The translations under genes and the position numbers were made by a program. Positions 51,346 to 59,976 of a stretch of 64,000 nucleotides of DNA are shown piece by piece. Below the pieces are notes generated by a model, which saw only the letters and a program-made list of their open reading frames with translations, had not been told where the DNA came from and made no database searches. The first letter of the stretch is position 1. Each line of letters opens with the position of its first letter. Source of the stretch: Planctomycetota bacterium (GTDB lineage: Bacteria > Planctomycetota > SZUA-567 > H5-PLA8); NCBI GenBank assembly GCA_023150555.1, contig JAKLKQ010000014.1:1-64000 (forward strand). The letters run 5' to 3'.

Positions 51346-52682
51346 TCGCCCGCTACGATTGCGCGGTCATCGGTGGCGGCCCCGCCGGCGTTGCGGCGGC
51401 GCTGAAGAGCGCCCGCGGAGGCAACAGGACGCTGCTGGTCGAACGCTACGGCTTCGCGGGCGGCATGGCCACGGCGGGCATGGTCAATCCCTTCGCCGGC
51501 AACTGCTACGTCAACCCGGACACCGGCGCGGCCGGCGACGTGGTGGACGGCGTCTTCGGCGAAGTCCTGCGGCGCCTGCGCGCGCGCGGCGCGGCCGAAC
51601 GCTACCTCTTCCACCCCGGACAACCGCGCTACTACGATGCCTTCGACGAGCGCCAGCTGCGCATCGTCTACGACGAACTGCTCGCCGAGGCCGGCGTCGA
51701 GGTGCTCTTCCACGCCTGGCTCCTGGACGCGCAGATCTCCGGCGGGCATGTCAATTCGGTACGCCTGCGCACCAAGGGCGGGGTGGAGACGGTGGAGGCG
51801 AAGGCCTTCATCGACTCGACCGGCGACGCCGACTTGGCGGCGGCGGCGGAGGTGCCCTTCGACGTCGGGCGCGCCGAGGACGGGCTCTGCCAGCCTTGCA
51901 CGCTGATGTTCAGCATGGCGGGCGTGGACAAGGACGGGCTGCTCGACGCGGGATTGAAGACCGCGCGCGAGCGCGTGACCGGGTACTTCGAGGACGCGCG
52001 CAAAGCCGGCCGGCTGGACTTCCCGTTCCGCGATTGGGTCGCCTTCTACGAATACCCGCGCCCGGGCTGCCTGCAGTTCAACATGACGCGCGTCTGCGAG
52101 CGCTCGGCGCTCGACGCGCGGCAACTCAGCGCCGCCGAACGCGAAGGGCGCCGCCAGGCCGACGTCTTCTCGCGCTGGCTGGCGGCGGAGGTGCCGTGGT
52201 TCAAGCACGCGTACCTGGAGACGATGGGCACGCAGATCGGCGTGCGCGAGACCCGGCGCATCCGCGGACAGTACAGCATGAGCGCAGGCGACATCCGCGA
52301 AGGCACGCGCTTCGACGACGGCATCGCGCGCAGCGGCTACTTCATCGACATCCACAACCCCAAGGGCGCGACCGATCCGCACGCGGCGGCCGCCACGCGC
52401 GGCGTGCCGAAGGACAGCTTCCGCGCCAAGCGCTACTACGAGGTGCCCTTCCGCTGCCTGCAGCCGCAGGGCGTCTCGAACCTGCTGGTCGCCTGCCGCG
52501 GGATCAGCACCAGCTTCGAGGCCCACGCCGCGGTACGCGTGATGGCCACGATGCATGCCGTGGGCGAAGCCGCCGGCGCGGCCGCGGCCATGGCCGTGAA
52601 GGACGGCACGGACTGCAGCGCGATCGACGGTGCGAAGGTGCGCCGCTCGATCGAGTACCTCAATCGCGAATTGGCCTTCTGA
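51342..52682 (+). CDS. FAD-dependent oxidoreductase (FAD_oxidored family)
   Basis: 446 residues. The dinucleotide-binding motif AVIGGGPAGVAAALKSARGG (residues 9-28) ends in an acidic residue at the tip of beta 2 (LLVERYGFAGGMA). KAFIDSTGDADLAAAAEVPF is the family's second FAD motif. The end, GVSNLLVACRGISTSFEAHA then RVMATMHAVGEAAGAAAAMA, closes the FAD site. These enzymes are common in planctomycete sugar-utilisation loci and probably oxidise a sugar or hydroxy acid, but no substrate is established here. No signal peptide, so cytoplasmic unless a Tat-like region is missed. Coupled to the rpiR gene; 32 bp before the first NHL gene. Confidence 0.92.
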   Translation: MIARYDCAVIGGGPAGVAAALKSARGGNRTLLVERYGFAGGMATAGMVNPFAGNCYVNPDTGAAGDVVDGVFGEVLRRLRARGAAERYLFHPGQPRYYDAFDERQLRIVYDELLAEAGVEVLFHAWLLDAQISGGHVNSVRLRTKGGVETVEAKAFIDSTGDADLAAAAEVPFDVGRAEDGLCQPCTLMFSMAGVDKDGLLDAGLKTARERVTGYFEDARKAGRLDFPFRDWVAFYEYPRPGCLQFNMTRVCERSALDARQLSAAEREGRRQADVFSRWLAAEVPWFKHAYLETMGTQIGVRETRRIRGQYSMSAGDIREGTRFDDGIARSGYFIDIHNPKGATDPHAAAATRGVPKDSFRAKRYYEVPFRCLQPQGVSNLLVACRGISTSFEAHAAVRVMATMHAVGEAAGAAAAMAVKDGTDCSAIDGAKVRRSIEYLNRELAF

Positions 52683-52714
52683 CCGGACCGGCACAATAGA
52701 GAGAGGGGGGAGCT

Positions 52715-55564
52715 ATGCGAAACGATTCTCGGATCTTGCTGGCGGGGCTACTTGTGGCGGCGTGGTGCACGGCGCAAGGCGCCGAGATCCCCGCGGAGTT
52801 CCAGATCAAGCGCGAGGCCGTTTACGAGTTCGCCGCGCCGCCGAAGGTGACGCGCAGCGGCGACCGCATCGAGATCGCCTTCGAGACCAAGGGACGCTGC
52901 GACGTCACCGTCGCCATCGAGGACTCCGACGGCAACATCGTCCGGCATCTCGCCAGCGGTGTGCTGGGCAAGAACGCGCCCGAGCCGTTCCAGAAAGACA
53001 GCCTGGTGCAAAAAATCGTCTGGGACGGCAAGGACGACCTGGGCAAGTACATCGACGACAAGGACAGCTGCGTCATCCGCGTCTCGCTGGGGCTGAAGCC
53101 GCAGTTCGAACGCACGCTCTTCTGGTGCCCGCAGAAGCGCGTCGGGCAGAACAACAGCCCGATTATCTGCCCCGCGCCCGACGGCGTCTACGTCCTCGAA
53201 GGGTGCGGCGTCGACACGCTGAAGGTCTTCGACCACAAAGGCGATTATCTGCGCACGGTATACCCCTTCGCCGGCGACAAACTCGAGAAGACCGCGGGGC
53301 TGGAGTGGGGGACGTTTCCACAAGACGGCCAGAAACTGCCGCTGAAGTTCGGGCCCAAGCACCGCAGCACGCTGCTGCGCAGCGGCGACAACATGGTCCC
53401 GTCGCCCGGCAAGTACGGCTGGGCGGGCAACGCGATGGACGTGGGCGGCGGACGCATCGCCGTCGCGGGATACTCGCTCTCGCGCCTGGCCACCGACGGC
53501 ACCACCGGCGGCCTGGACCTGAACGGACCCGCCACCGCGCTGAGCATCGTCCACGGCGGCAAGGACCAGACGGTGCAGCCGCGCAGCGCGGCGCTCTCTC
53601 CCGACGGCAAGTGGCTTTACCTGACCGGCTACCGCTTCTCCCCGCCGTATCCGGCCTCGTGCGAATGGTTCCCGTGCGTGGCGCGCGTACCCTTCAACGG
53701 CGGCAAGGAAGCCAAGCCCGAGATCTTCAAGGGCGTCATCGACTACAAGAAGGACGGCAGCGGGAACGATCAGTTCAAGATCCCGCTGGGCGTCGCCTGC
53801 GACAGCGCCGGGCGCGTGTACGTCGCCGACTTCATGAACGACCGCATCCAGGTTTTCGCCGAGGACGGCGCGTTCGTGAAGAGCATCAGGACGCCGAAGC
53901 CCGTAGATCTGGGGATCGAGCCCAAGAGCGGCGAGATTTACGTCGCGTCATGGATGATCATCAACCGCTACGTCGCCGATCCGAAGATCAAGGTCGACGC
54001 CCGCTACACGCGACTGGGGAACCTCGACGATCCCAAAGTGCTCGCCAGCTCGGAGCTGCCCTTCACCGGCTACAACCCGACCAGCAACTGGAACCGCACA
54101 GGCGGCCTGCAGCACACCGTGGGTTTCGATTTTTGGGCCGAGAAGCCCACGCTCTGGATCATACCGGGCCTAACGTATTCGTTCGGCGGATGGGGCGTGC
54201 ACGAGGACCTGAAGTCGCTGAAGGGCACCGGCCTGCTGCTGGCTCAGGAGGAGAAGGGCAAACTGGCCATCAAGCGCGACTTCTACGAGGATACCGTCGA
54301 GAAAGTGGTACGCGCCAAGCCACCGGTGATCTCGCGCCAGCGCCTGTACGTGAACCCCGCCGACGGCATGCTGTACATTGGCGAAGGCGACAGCGGCGTG
54401 ATGAAGTCCTTCATGCAGCTCGTCGCCGTCAACGCGGACTCCGGAAAAATCAAGCTCGTCGACCTGCCCATGACCACCGAGGATCTGGCCTTCGACCTGG
54501 AGGGCCAGATCTACCTGCGCGACGACCATCACGTCGCGCGCTATGCCTTCCGCACCTGGCGCGAGGTTCCCTACGACTACGGCGAGGAGCGCCAGCGCAT
54601 CGGATTCTCGGATGAACGCGGCACGTCCGCCGTCTCCTGCCTGGTGCTGCCGTCCACGGGGCGCTACGGCTGGTGGCACCTCGGCGGCATGGCCGTCAAC
54701 GCCAAGGGCAACCTGGCCGTGACCTGCCCGAACTTCGCCAAGTCCCCCGACCGCCGCGACACGGGCGAGAACATCTACGCCAAGCAGGGCAAGGGCGGCT
54801 CGGTGGCGGGCAAGAAGTACGCGCCCAAGCTCTTCCCCGGCCGCGTGCGCGGCTGGGAGACGCACATCTGGGACAAGCACGGGCAACTCGCCTATGAGGA
54901 CGCGCTGCCGGGGTTCCGAGAGAGCGACGGCATCGGCCTCGACAAGGACGACAACCTGTACGTGCTCGCCAACCCCAACCGCGTGCTGAACGGCGAACCC
55001 TACTTCCTAAAATGGGCTTCCACGCTGGTGAAAGCCAAGCCCGGACAGGCGAAGTACCTCTCCGCCAGCGACGACGCGCTTGTGAAGCTGGACAAGGCCG
55101 CCTGGCCCAAGGCGCCGCGCGACGTCAGCGACGGTTGGATCGAGGGCGCGGAATGGCTCTACGGTGGCGTAGGTTTCGCGGGTTGGGCTTCGGGCTCCAG
55201 CTGCATCTGCTGGAACGCGCGTCCGGCGCTGGACCTGCTGGGCCGCAGCTTCGCGCCGGAGGTCGACCACTACTCCGTCGCGGTGCTCGACACGGCCGGC
55301 AACCTGATTACGCGCGTCGGCCGCTACGGCAACGTCGACGAAGGGCAGCCGCTGGCGGCCGAAGGTGGGCCGAAGAACACCCGGAGCATCGGCGGCGACG
55401 AGGTGGCACTCTTCCACGCCGCCTACGTCGGCACGCACAGCGACAAGCGCCTGTTCATCGCCGATGCCGGCAACAACCGCATCCTCAGCGTGAAGCTGAA
55501 TTATCACGCCGAACAGCGCCTTCCCTTGAAGGACGTGCCGGACACCGCCGCCACCGGCCAATAG
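52715..55564 (+). CDS. Secreted NHL-type propeller protein, paralogue B
   Basis: 949 residues; GGGGGGAG precedes ATG 52715. Signal peptide ends near AAWCTAQG-AEIP. N-terminal Ig/FlgD-like domain (about 28-140; IKREAVYEFAAPPKVTRSGD, IVWDGKDDLGKYIDDKDSCV). Propeller blades include AALSPDGKWLYLTGYRF, ACDSAGRVYVADFMNDRIQV, DLAFDLEGQIYLRDD and GLDKDDNLYVLANPNRV. The C-terminal domain holds SSCICWNARPALDLLGRS and ITRVGRYGNVDE. Same domain order as paralogues A (19904) and C (55587). Followed after 22 bp by paralogue C. Exported; I propose glycan or ligand recognition, not catalysis. Confidence 0.88.
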   Translation: MRNDSRILLAGLLVAAWCTAQGAEIPAEFQIKREAVYEFAAPPKVTRSGDRIEIAFETKGRCDVTVAIEDSDGNIVRHLASGVLGKNAPEPFQKDSLVQKIVWDGKDDLGKYIDDKDSCVIRVSLGLKPQFERTLFWCPQKRVGQNNSPIICPAPDGVYVLEGCGVDTLKVFDHKGDYLRTVYPFAGDKLEKTAGLEWGTFPQDGQKLPLKFGPKHRSTLLRSGDNMVPSPGKYGWAGNAMDVGGGRIAVAGYSLSRLATDGTTGGLDLNGPATALSIVHGGKDQTVQPRSAALSPDGKWLYLTGYRFSPPYPASCEWFPCVARVPFNGGKEAKPEIFKGVIDYKKDGSGNDQFKIPLGVACDSAGRVYVADFMNDRIQVFAEDGAFVKSIRTPKPVDLGIEPKSGEIYVASWMIINRYVADPKIKVDARYTRLGNLDDPKVLASSELPFTGYNPTSNWNRTGGLQHTVGFDFWAEKPTLWIIPGLTYSFGGWGVHEDLKSLKGTGLLLAQEEKGKLAIKRDFYEDTVEKVVRAKPPVISRQRLYVNPADGMLYIGEGDSGVMKSFMQLVAVNADSGKIKLVDLPMTTEDLAFDLEGQIYLRDDHHVARYAFRTWREVPYDYGEERQRIGFSDERGTSAVSCLVLPSTGRYGWWHLGGMAVNAKGNLAVTCPNFAKSPDRRDTGENIYAKQGKGGSVAGKKYAPKLFPGRVRGWETHIWDKHGQLAYEDALPGFRESDGIGLDKDDNLYVLANPNRVLNGEPYFLKWASTLVKAKPGQAKYLSASDDALVKLDKAAWPKAPRDVSDGWIEGAEWLYGGVGFAGWASGSSCICWNARPALDLLGRSFAPEVDHYSVAVLDTAGNLITRVGRYGNVDEGQPLAAEGGPKNTRSIGGDEVALFHAAYVGTHSDKRLFIADAGNNRILSVKLNYHAEQRLPLKDVPDTAATGQ

Positions 55565-55586
55565 CGATCCCCGGAGAACTCAGGCC

Positions 55587-58493
55587 ATGCGAACCTCCGT
55601 GCTGCTCGTCCTGCTTGCCGTCCTCGCGCCCGCCACCGCGCACGCGATGACCGCGTCGGAAGAGTTCAAGATCAAGCGGGAAGATGTCTTCGAATTCGCC
55701 GCGCCGCCGAAGGTCACGCGTGCGGGCGACCGCGTCGAGATCACCTTCGAGTCGAAGGGGTACTGCGACGTCACCGTCGCGATCGAGGAGAGCACGGGAA
55801 CGATCGTCCGGCACCTGGCCAGCGGCGTGCTGGGAAGCAACGCGCCCGCGCCGTTCGCGAAGGACAGCCTGGCGCAGAAGATCGTCTGGGACGGCAAGGA
55901 CGACCTGGGCAAATACGTCGATGACAAGGACAACTGCATCGTGCGCGTTTCGCTGGGCCTGAAGCCGCAGTTCGAGCGCACGCTCTTCTGGAGCCCCAAG
56001 AAGCGCATCGGGCCCGGGCACCGGCCGCTGTTCGCCAGCGCCGAGGAAGGCACCTATATCTTCGAAGGCGGCGGCGTCGACCACGGGCGGCTCTTCGACC
56101 ACCAGGGCAACTACATCCGCACGGTGTACCCGTTCCCGCCGGACTACAGTTCCGCCGAAGCGAAATCGAACGGGCCCGACGCGCTGAAGGCGGCGCTCGC
56201 GGGCGTGAAGAACCTCTCGTTCATCCAACTCCCGCAGGACGGCAGGTGGTTCCCCGAATGGCAGGGCCTGCTGGACGGCACGCTGCTGACGTCCGGCAGC
56301 AACTTCGGCAAGATCAATCCGACGAAGTACGGCATGGCGGCCTCGGCGCTGGCGCTGCGGCCCGGCAAGCCGGGCAACCTGGCGCTGGTCATGTACCGCC
56401 TCAACCGCCTGGCCACCGACGGCACGACCGGCGGCCTGCCGATGGAAGGCCCCAAGACAACCGTCGAGATCCCCAATCCGGGCAAGGAGCCGGATCCGAT
56501 GGCGTCGGCGCCCATGAGCGTTGCGTTCTCGAACGACGGCAAGTGGCTCTACATGACCGGTTACGTCGGCAGCGGCTACGCCAACTTCATGCCCTGCGTG
56601 ATGCGCATGGCGTACGACGGCGACAAGCCAGCTGAGCTTTTTCTCGGCAGCCTGAACGGCAACGAGCACAAGAAGGACGACGCGCACTTCTGCTGCCCGC
56701 TGTGGGTCACCACCGACGCGCAGGGGCGCGTCTACGTCGCCGACTACGGCAACGACCGGATCCAGGTCTTCGCGCCGGACGGGAAGTTCTACAAGTCGGT
56801 CCCCACGCGAAAGCCCGTGCGCGTCTTCGTGCATCCCAGGAACGGGCACATCTACGTCGCCAGCTGGCTGATCCTCAGCCGCCACCTGCCGCAGGACATC
56901 CAGCTCCCGGCCGTCTACACGCACCTGGGCCCCGTGGACGACCCGAAGCAGATCGCATCGAGCGCGATCCCGTTCGAGTCGTACTCGCCGGGCATCTTCA
57001 TGAACCGCACGAGCATGTCGCACGACTTCCACGTGGACTTCCACACCGAGCCGCCCACCGTCTGGCTGGTGCCGGGCAGCGGCGACTCGACCGAAAAGCT
57101 GATGCAGCTGCGCCGCGACTACTCGAAGGGCCAATGGCAGTTCTCGCGCTGGTCCGCCTGCCACATCCGCCTGCTGACCGAGAAGGGCGGAAAGCTCGTC
57201 GAGAGCGCCAACTGGGCGAAGGACGTCGCCGAGGCCATCACGCGCATCGATCCGCCGGCCGCGCCGTCGTGCGAACGCCAGCGCCTCTACGTGAACCCGA
57301 AAACCGGCAAGCTGTGGGTGATGGAAGGCGACACCGGCGTCGGCCAGGCCTGCAACGAACTCATGGAGATCGACCCGGACAATGGGAAGGTGCGCGTCCA
57401 GCGCGTGCCGTACTCGACCGAGGAGATCGCCTTTGACCTCAACGGCCTGATCTACCTGCGCACTGACCTGCTGGTGGGGCGCTACGATCCGCGCACCTGG
57501 CGCGAAGTGCCCTGGGATTACGGCGAGGAGATCGACAACCCGGGCTTCGACGGCGACGGCAGGCCGACGAACGCCAGCCTGCCGATGCCGGGCACCGGAA
57601 GGCCGGGCTGCTTCCACCTCGGCGGCTTCGACGTCTCGCCAAAGGGCTACATCGCCGTCAGCTGCTACAACGTGCGGCCGACGGAGAAACTCGCCGACGT
57701 GAACAAAGCCTTCGGCGTCGGCAAGGCCTACATGCCGCAGATGTACCCCGGCCGCCTGCGCTGGGCGGAAGTCCACGTCTGGGACAAGCACGGGCAGCCG
57801 GTCTACAAGGACGCCGTGCCCGGCATGCCCATGACGGATGGCATCTGCATGGACCGCGACGACAACATCTACGCGCTGGTGGCCGCGCGCCGCGTGCTCG
57901 ACGACGGCCAGCCGTTCCCGCTCGAATGCGCCGAGGTGCTGATGAAGTTCAGGCCCAACAAGGCCAAGTTCCTCAGCACAAATAAGGATTGCCAGATCAC
58001 CCTTCCGAAGGAGATGTACCCGAAGCGAAACTTCGACCTCGCCGAAGGTTTCGGCGGCAACGCCTGGGTCGAAGGCGCGGAGTGGATGTACGGCGGCGTG
58101 GGCGTGGGCGGCTTCATCCCGAACCGCGGCAACATCTGCGCGTGCTGGAACGCGCGCTTCGGCCTGGACCTGTACGCGCGCTCGTTCGCCGCCGAGTTGG
58201 GCCGATCGAGCATCGCGATCCTGGACACCAACGGCAACCTCATCATGCGCACCGGCCGCTACGGCAACGTCGACTACGGCATGCCCATCGTGAAAGACGG
58301 CGGCCCGGCCGATCCCATCGCCATCGGCGGCGACGAAGTGGCGCTCGCCCGGCCCGCCTACGTCGCCACGCACAGCGACCGGCGGCTGTTCATCGCCGAC
58401 TACGGCAGCTACCGCATGCTCAGCGTGAAACTGGGCTACCACGCCGAATCGAAGACCGCGCTCAAGGACGTGCCCGACACCAAAGGAGAGTGA
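55587..58493 (+). CDS. Secreted NHL-type propeller protein, paralogue C
   Basis: 968 residues. Signal peptide MRTSVLLVLLAVLAPATAHA. The N-terminal domain is nearly the same as in paralogue B (FKIKREDVFEFAAPPKVTRA, KIVWDGKDDLGKYVDDKDNC). Blades include VAFSNDGKWLYMTGYVGSGY, DAQGRVYVADYGNDRIQVFA, CMDRDDNIYALVAARRV. The C-terminal domain has GNICACWNARFGLDLYARSF and MRTGRYGNVDYG and ends with the VKLGYHAESKTALKDVPDT signature shared by all three paralogues. An insertion near residues 190-215 distinguishes it from B. Only 22 bp from both neighbours, so it is translated from the same message. Confidence 0.88.
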   Translation: MRTSVLLVLLAVLAPATAHAMTASEEFKIKREDVFEFAAPPKVTRAGDRVEITFESKGYCDVTVAIEESTGTIVRHLASGVLGSNAPAPFAKDSLAQKIVWDGKDDLGKYVDDKDNCIVRVSLGLKPQFERTLFWSPKKRIGPGHRPLFASAEEGTYIFEGGGVDHGRLFDHQGNYIRTVYPFPPDYSSAEAKSNGPDALKAALAGVKNLSFIQLPQDGRWFPEWQGLLDGTLLTSGSNFGKINPTKYGMAASALALRPGKPGNLALVMYRLNRLATDGTTGGLPMEGPKTTVEIPNPGKEPDPMASAPMSVAFSNDGKWLYMTGYVGSGYANFMPCVMRMAYDGDKPAELFLGSLNGNEHKKDDAHFCCPLWVTTDAQGRVYVADYGNDRIQVFAPDGKFYKSVPTRKPVRVFVHPRNGHIYVASWLILSRHLPQDIQLPAVYTHLGPVDDPKQIASSAIPFESYSPGIFMNRTSMSHDFHVDFHTEPPTVWLVPGSGDSTEKLMQLRRDYSKGQWQFSRWSACHIRLLTEKGGKLVESANWAKDVAEAITRIDPPAAPSCERQRLYVNPKTGKLWVMEGDTGVGQACNELMEIDPDNGKVRVQRVPYSTEEIAFDLNGLIYLRTDLLVGRYDPRTWREVPWDYGEEIDNPGFDGDGRPTNASLPMPGTGRPGCFHLGGFDVSPKGYIAVSCYNVRPTEKLADVNKAFGVGKAYMPQMYPGRLRWAEVHVWDKHGQPVYKDAVPGMPMTDGICMDRDDNIYALVAARRVLDDGQPFPLECAEVLMKFRPNKAKFLSTNKDCQITLPKEMYPKRNFDLAEGFGGNAWVEGAEWMYGGVGVGGFIPNRGNICACWNARFGLDLYARSFAAELGRSSIAILDTNGNLIMRTGRYGNVDYGMPIVKDGGPADPIAIGGDEVALARPAYVATHSDRRLFIADYGSYRMLSVKLGYHAESKTALKDVPDTKGE

Positions 58494-58515
58494 CGTTCAA
58501 CACGGGAGAAAGAAA

Positions 58516-59943
58516 ATGGGGAACCGCACGATGCAACGCATGTCCGTTCTGATTTGCCTGGGATTGATGCTGGGAACCGCCCGCGCCGCTGAGATCCCGG
58601 CCGAGGCGGCGGCCGAGACGACCGCCGGCGCCGAAGACGGCGCGCCCAAGGACGTGCTTCCGTACGCCGACGACGCCGAGGTCGTCGCGAAACTGAAAGC
58701 CCTGGATGCCGGCGCTTCGCTGCTGCTGCCGCCGGTCAAACACATGGCCGATGGCAAGTCCATACCCGGCGACGGCCGCAACGGGCCTTACGCCCGCGAT
58801 TACACCAACAAGATGGTCTACGCGCCCGAACGCCGCACGGCCTTCTACGCCGGCGGCAACCACGGCATGGGCCGCACCAACGACGTCTGGGAGTTCCACC
58901 TCGGCAGCAACACATGGCACCGCCTCTTCGCGGCCGAAGGCGGCGACCACGCGAAGTTCAAGTGGACCCTGATGTTCGCCTCGCGCATCTTCGGCAAGAC
59001 CCCCGACTACAAGATGAAGGACGAGGAGCAGAAGAACTTCGACCAATGCAAGGCCTGGTGGAAGGAGAACGTTTCGCTGCAGGACGGCCAGTACCTCACC
59101 AAGAGCGGCGGGCCGCTGCTCGTCGGGCACACCTGGGACACGTTGATCTACGAGCCCATCACCAAGCGCATGATCCACGGCACCGGCACCTACTGCGCCA
59201 GCGCCGTATTCCTGGAATCGAAATTCAGCGGCACGCCGGAGAACGAGGTCGCCGCGAAGCTGGGCAAGGCGCCCAACGGCAAGCCCTACAAGACGATGTG
59301 GTTCTTCGACCCGGCGGACAAGAAGTGGAAGCGCTACGCCTCGGAGAGCCCGCTTGCCGAACTGAAGGGCATGGGCGGCAGCATGATCTACGTCTCCGAC
59401 CTCAAGAAGGTAATCTGGTTCTACGCGGGCCAGAACTCGCCCGGCGCGCCGCATTGCATGCGCACGTGGGACCCGGCGACCGACGAATGGGCCGAACTGA
59501 AGCCCAACGGCGGGAAGTCCATCGGCGAGTTGGCGCACAAGCTGAAGGTCGCGCCCGAGGCCGAGCAGCAGATGGCCTACGCGCCGAAGCACAAGAAGAT
59601 TGTCGCCGTGCTGAAGCAGGACACCTACACGTACGACATCGAGAAGAACGAGTGGGCCAAGCTCGACGCGAAGATTCCCTTCGCCGCCAGCGACTCGTCC
59701 ACCGTATTCGCCTACGGCGAAACGGGCGACGTCTTCCTGCTCGCCAATCCGCGCACCGGCCAGTTGGCGACCTTCGACCTGAACGCGGGCAAGTGGGAGC
59801 CCCTGACACCCAAGGGCCCGGGCATGCCCAAGCCGCCGTACTGCGTCGGAAAGGGCTACTACGATCCGGCGTTCAACGTGTTCGTCGTTCAATGCGCATA
59901 CCAGGACAAGATGTGGGTCTACCGGCACACGAAGGCCGAGTAA
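58516..59943 (+). CDS. Secreted Kelch-like propeller protein
   Basis: 475 residues. A signal peptide (MQRMSVLICLGLMLGTARA, cut before AEIPAE) is preceded by a short MGNRT. Kelch-type blades: AFYAGGNHGMGRTNDVWEFH, LGSNTWHRLF, TMWFFDPADKKWKRYASES, HCMRTWDPATDEWAELKPNG, TYTYDIEKNEWAKLDAKIP, ATFDLNAGKWEPLTPKG. Each ends W-x(2)L, as in galactose-oxidase-like propellers. No copper ligands or enzyme motif seen. The N-terminus of the mature form is Ala/Glu-rich. 22 bp from paralogue C and 33 bp from the aldolase fusion, so it belongs to the same operon. Confidence 0.82.
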   Translation: MGNRTMQRMSVLICLGLMLGTARAAEIPAEAAAETTAGAEDGAPKDVLPYADDAEVVAKLKALDAGASLLLPPVKHMADGKSIPGDGRNGPYARDYTNKMVYAPERRTAFYAGGNHGMGRTNDVWEFHLGSNTWHRLFAAEGGDHAKFKWTLMFASRIFGKTPDYKMKDEEQKNFDQCKAWWKENVSLQDGQYLTKSGGPLLVGHTWDTLIYEPITKRMIHGTGTYCASAVFLESKFSGTPENEVAAKLGKAPNGKPYKTMWFFDPADKKWKRYASESPLAELKGMGGSMIYVSDLKKVIWFYAGQNSPGAPHCMRTWDPATDEWAELKPNGGKSIGELAHKLKVAPEAEQQMAYAPKHKKIVAVLKQDTYTYDIEKNEWAKLDAKIPFAASDSSTVFAYGETGDVFLLANPRTGQLATFDLNAGKWEPLTPKGPGMPKPPYCVGKGYYDPAFNVFVVQCAYQDKMWVYRHTKAE

Positions 59944-59976
59944 CCCGAAACCAGAACACCTCGAAAGGAAAAAAGG

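Noticed and set aside
55485..58442. 985-codon minus-strand open frame opposite NHL paralogue C
   Set aside because: Composition is that of reverse-frame noise (Val/Ala/Asp/His/Arg), no domains, while the plus strand encodes a signal peptide and conserved repeats.
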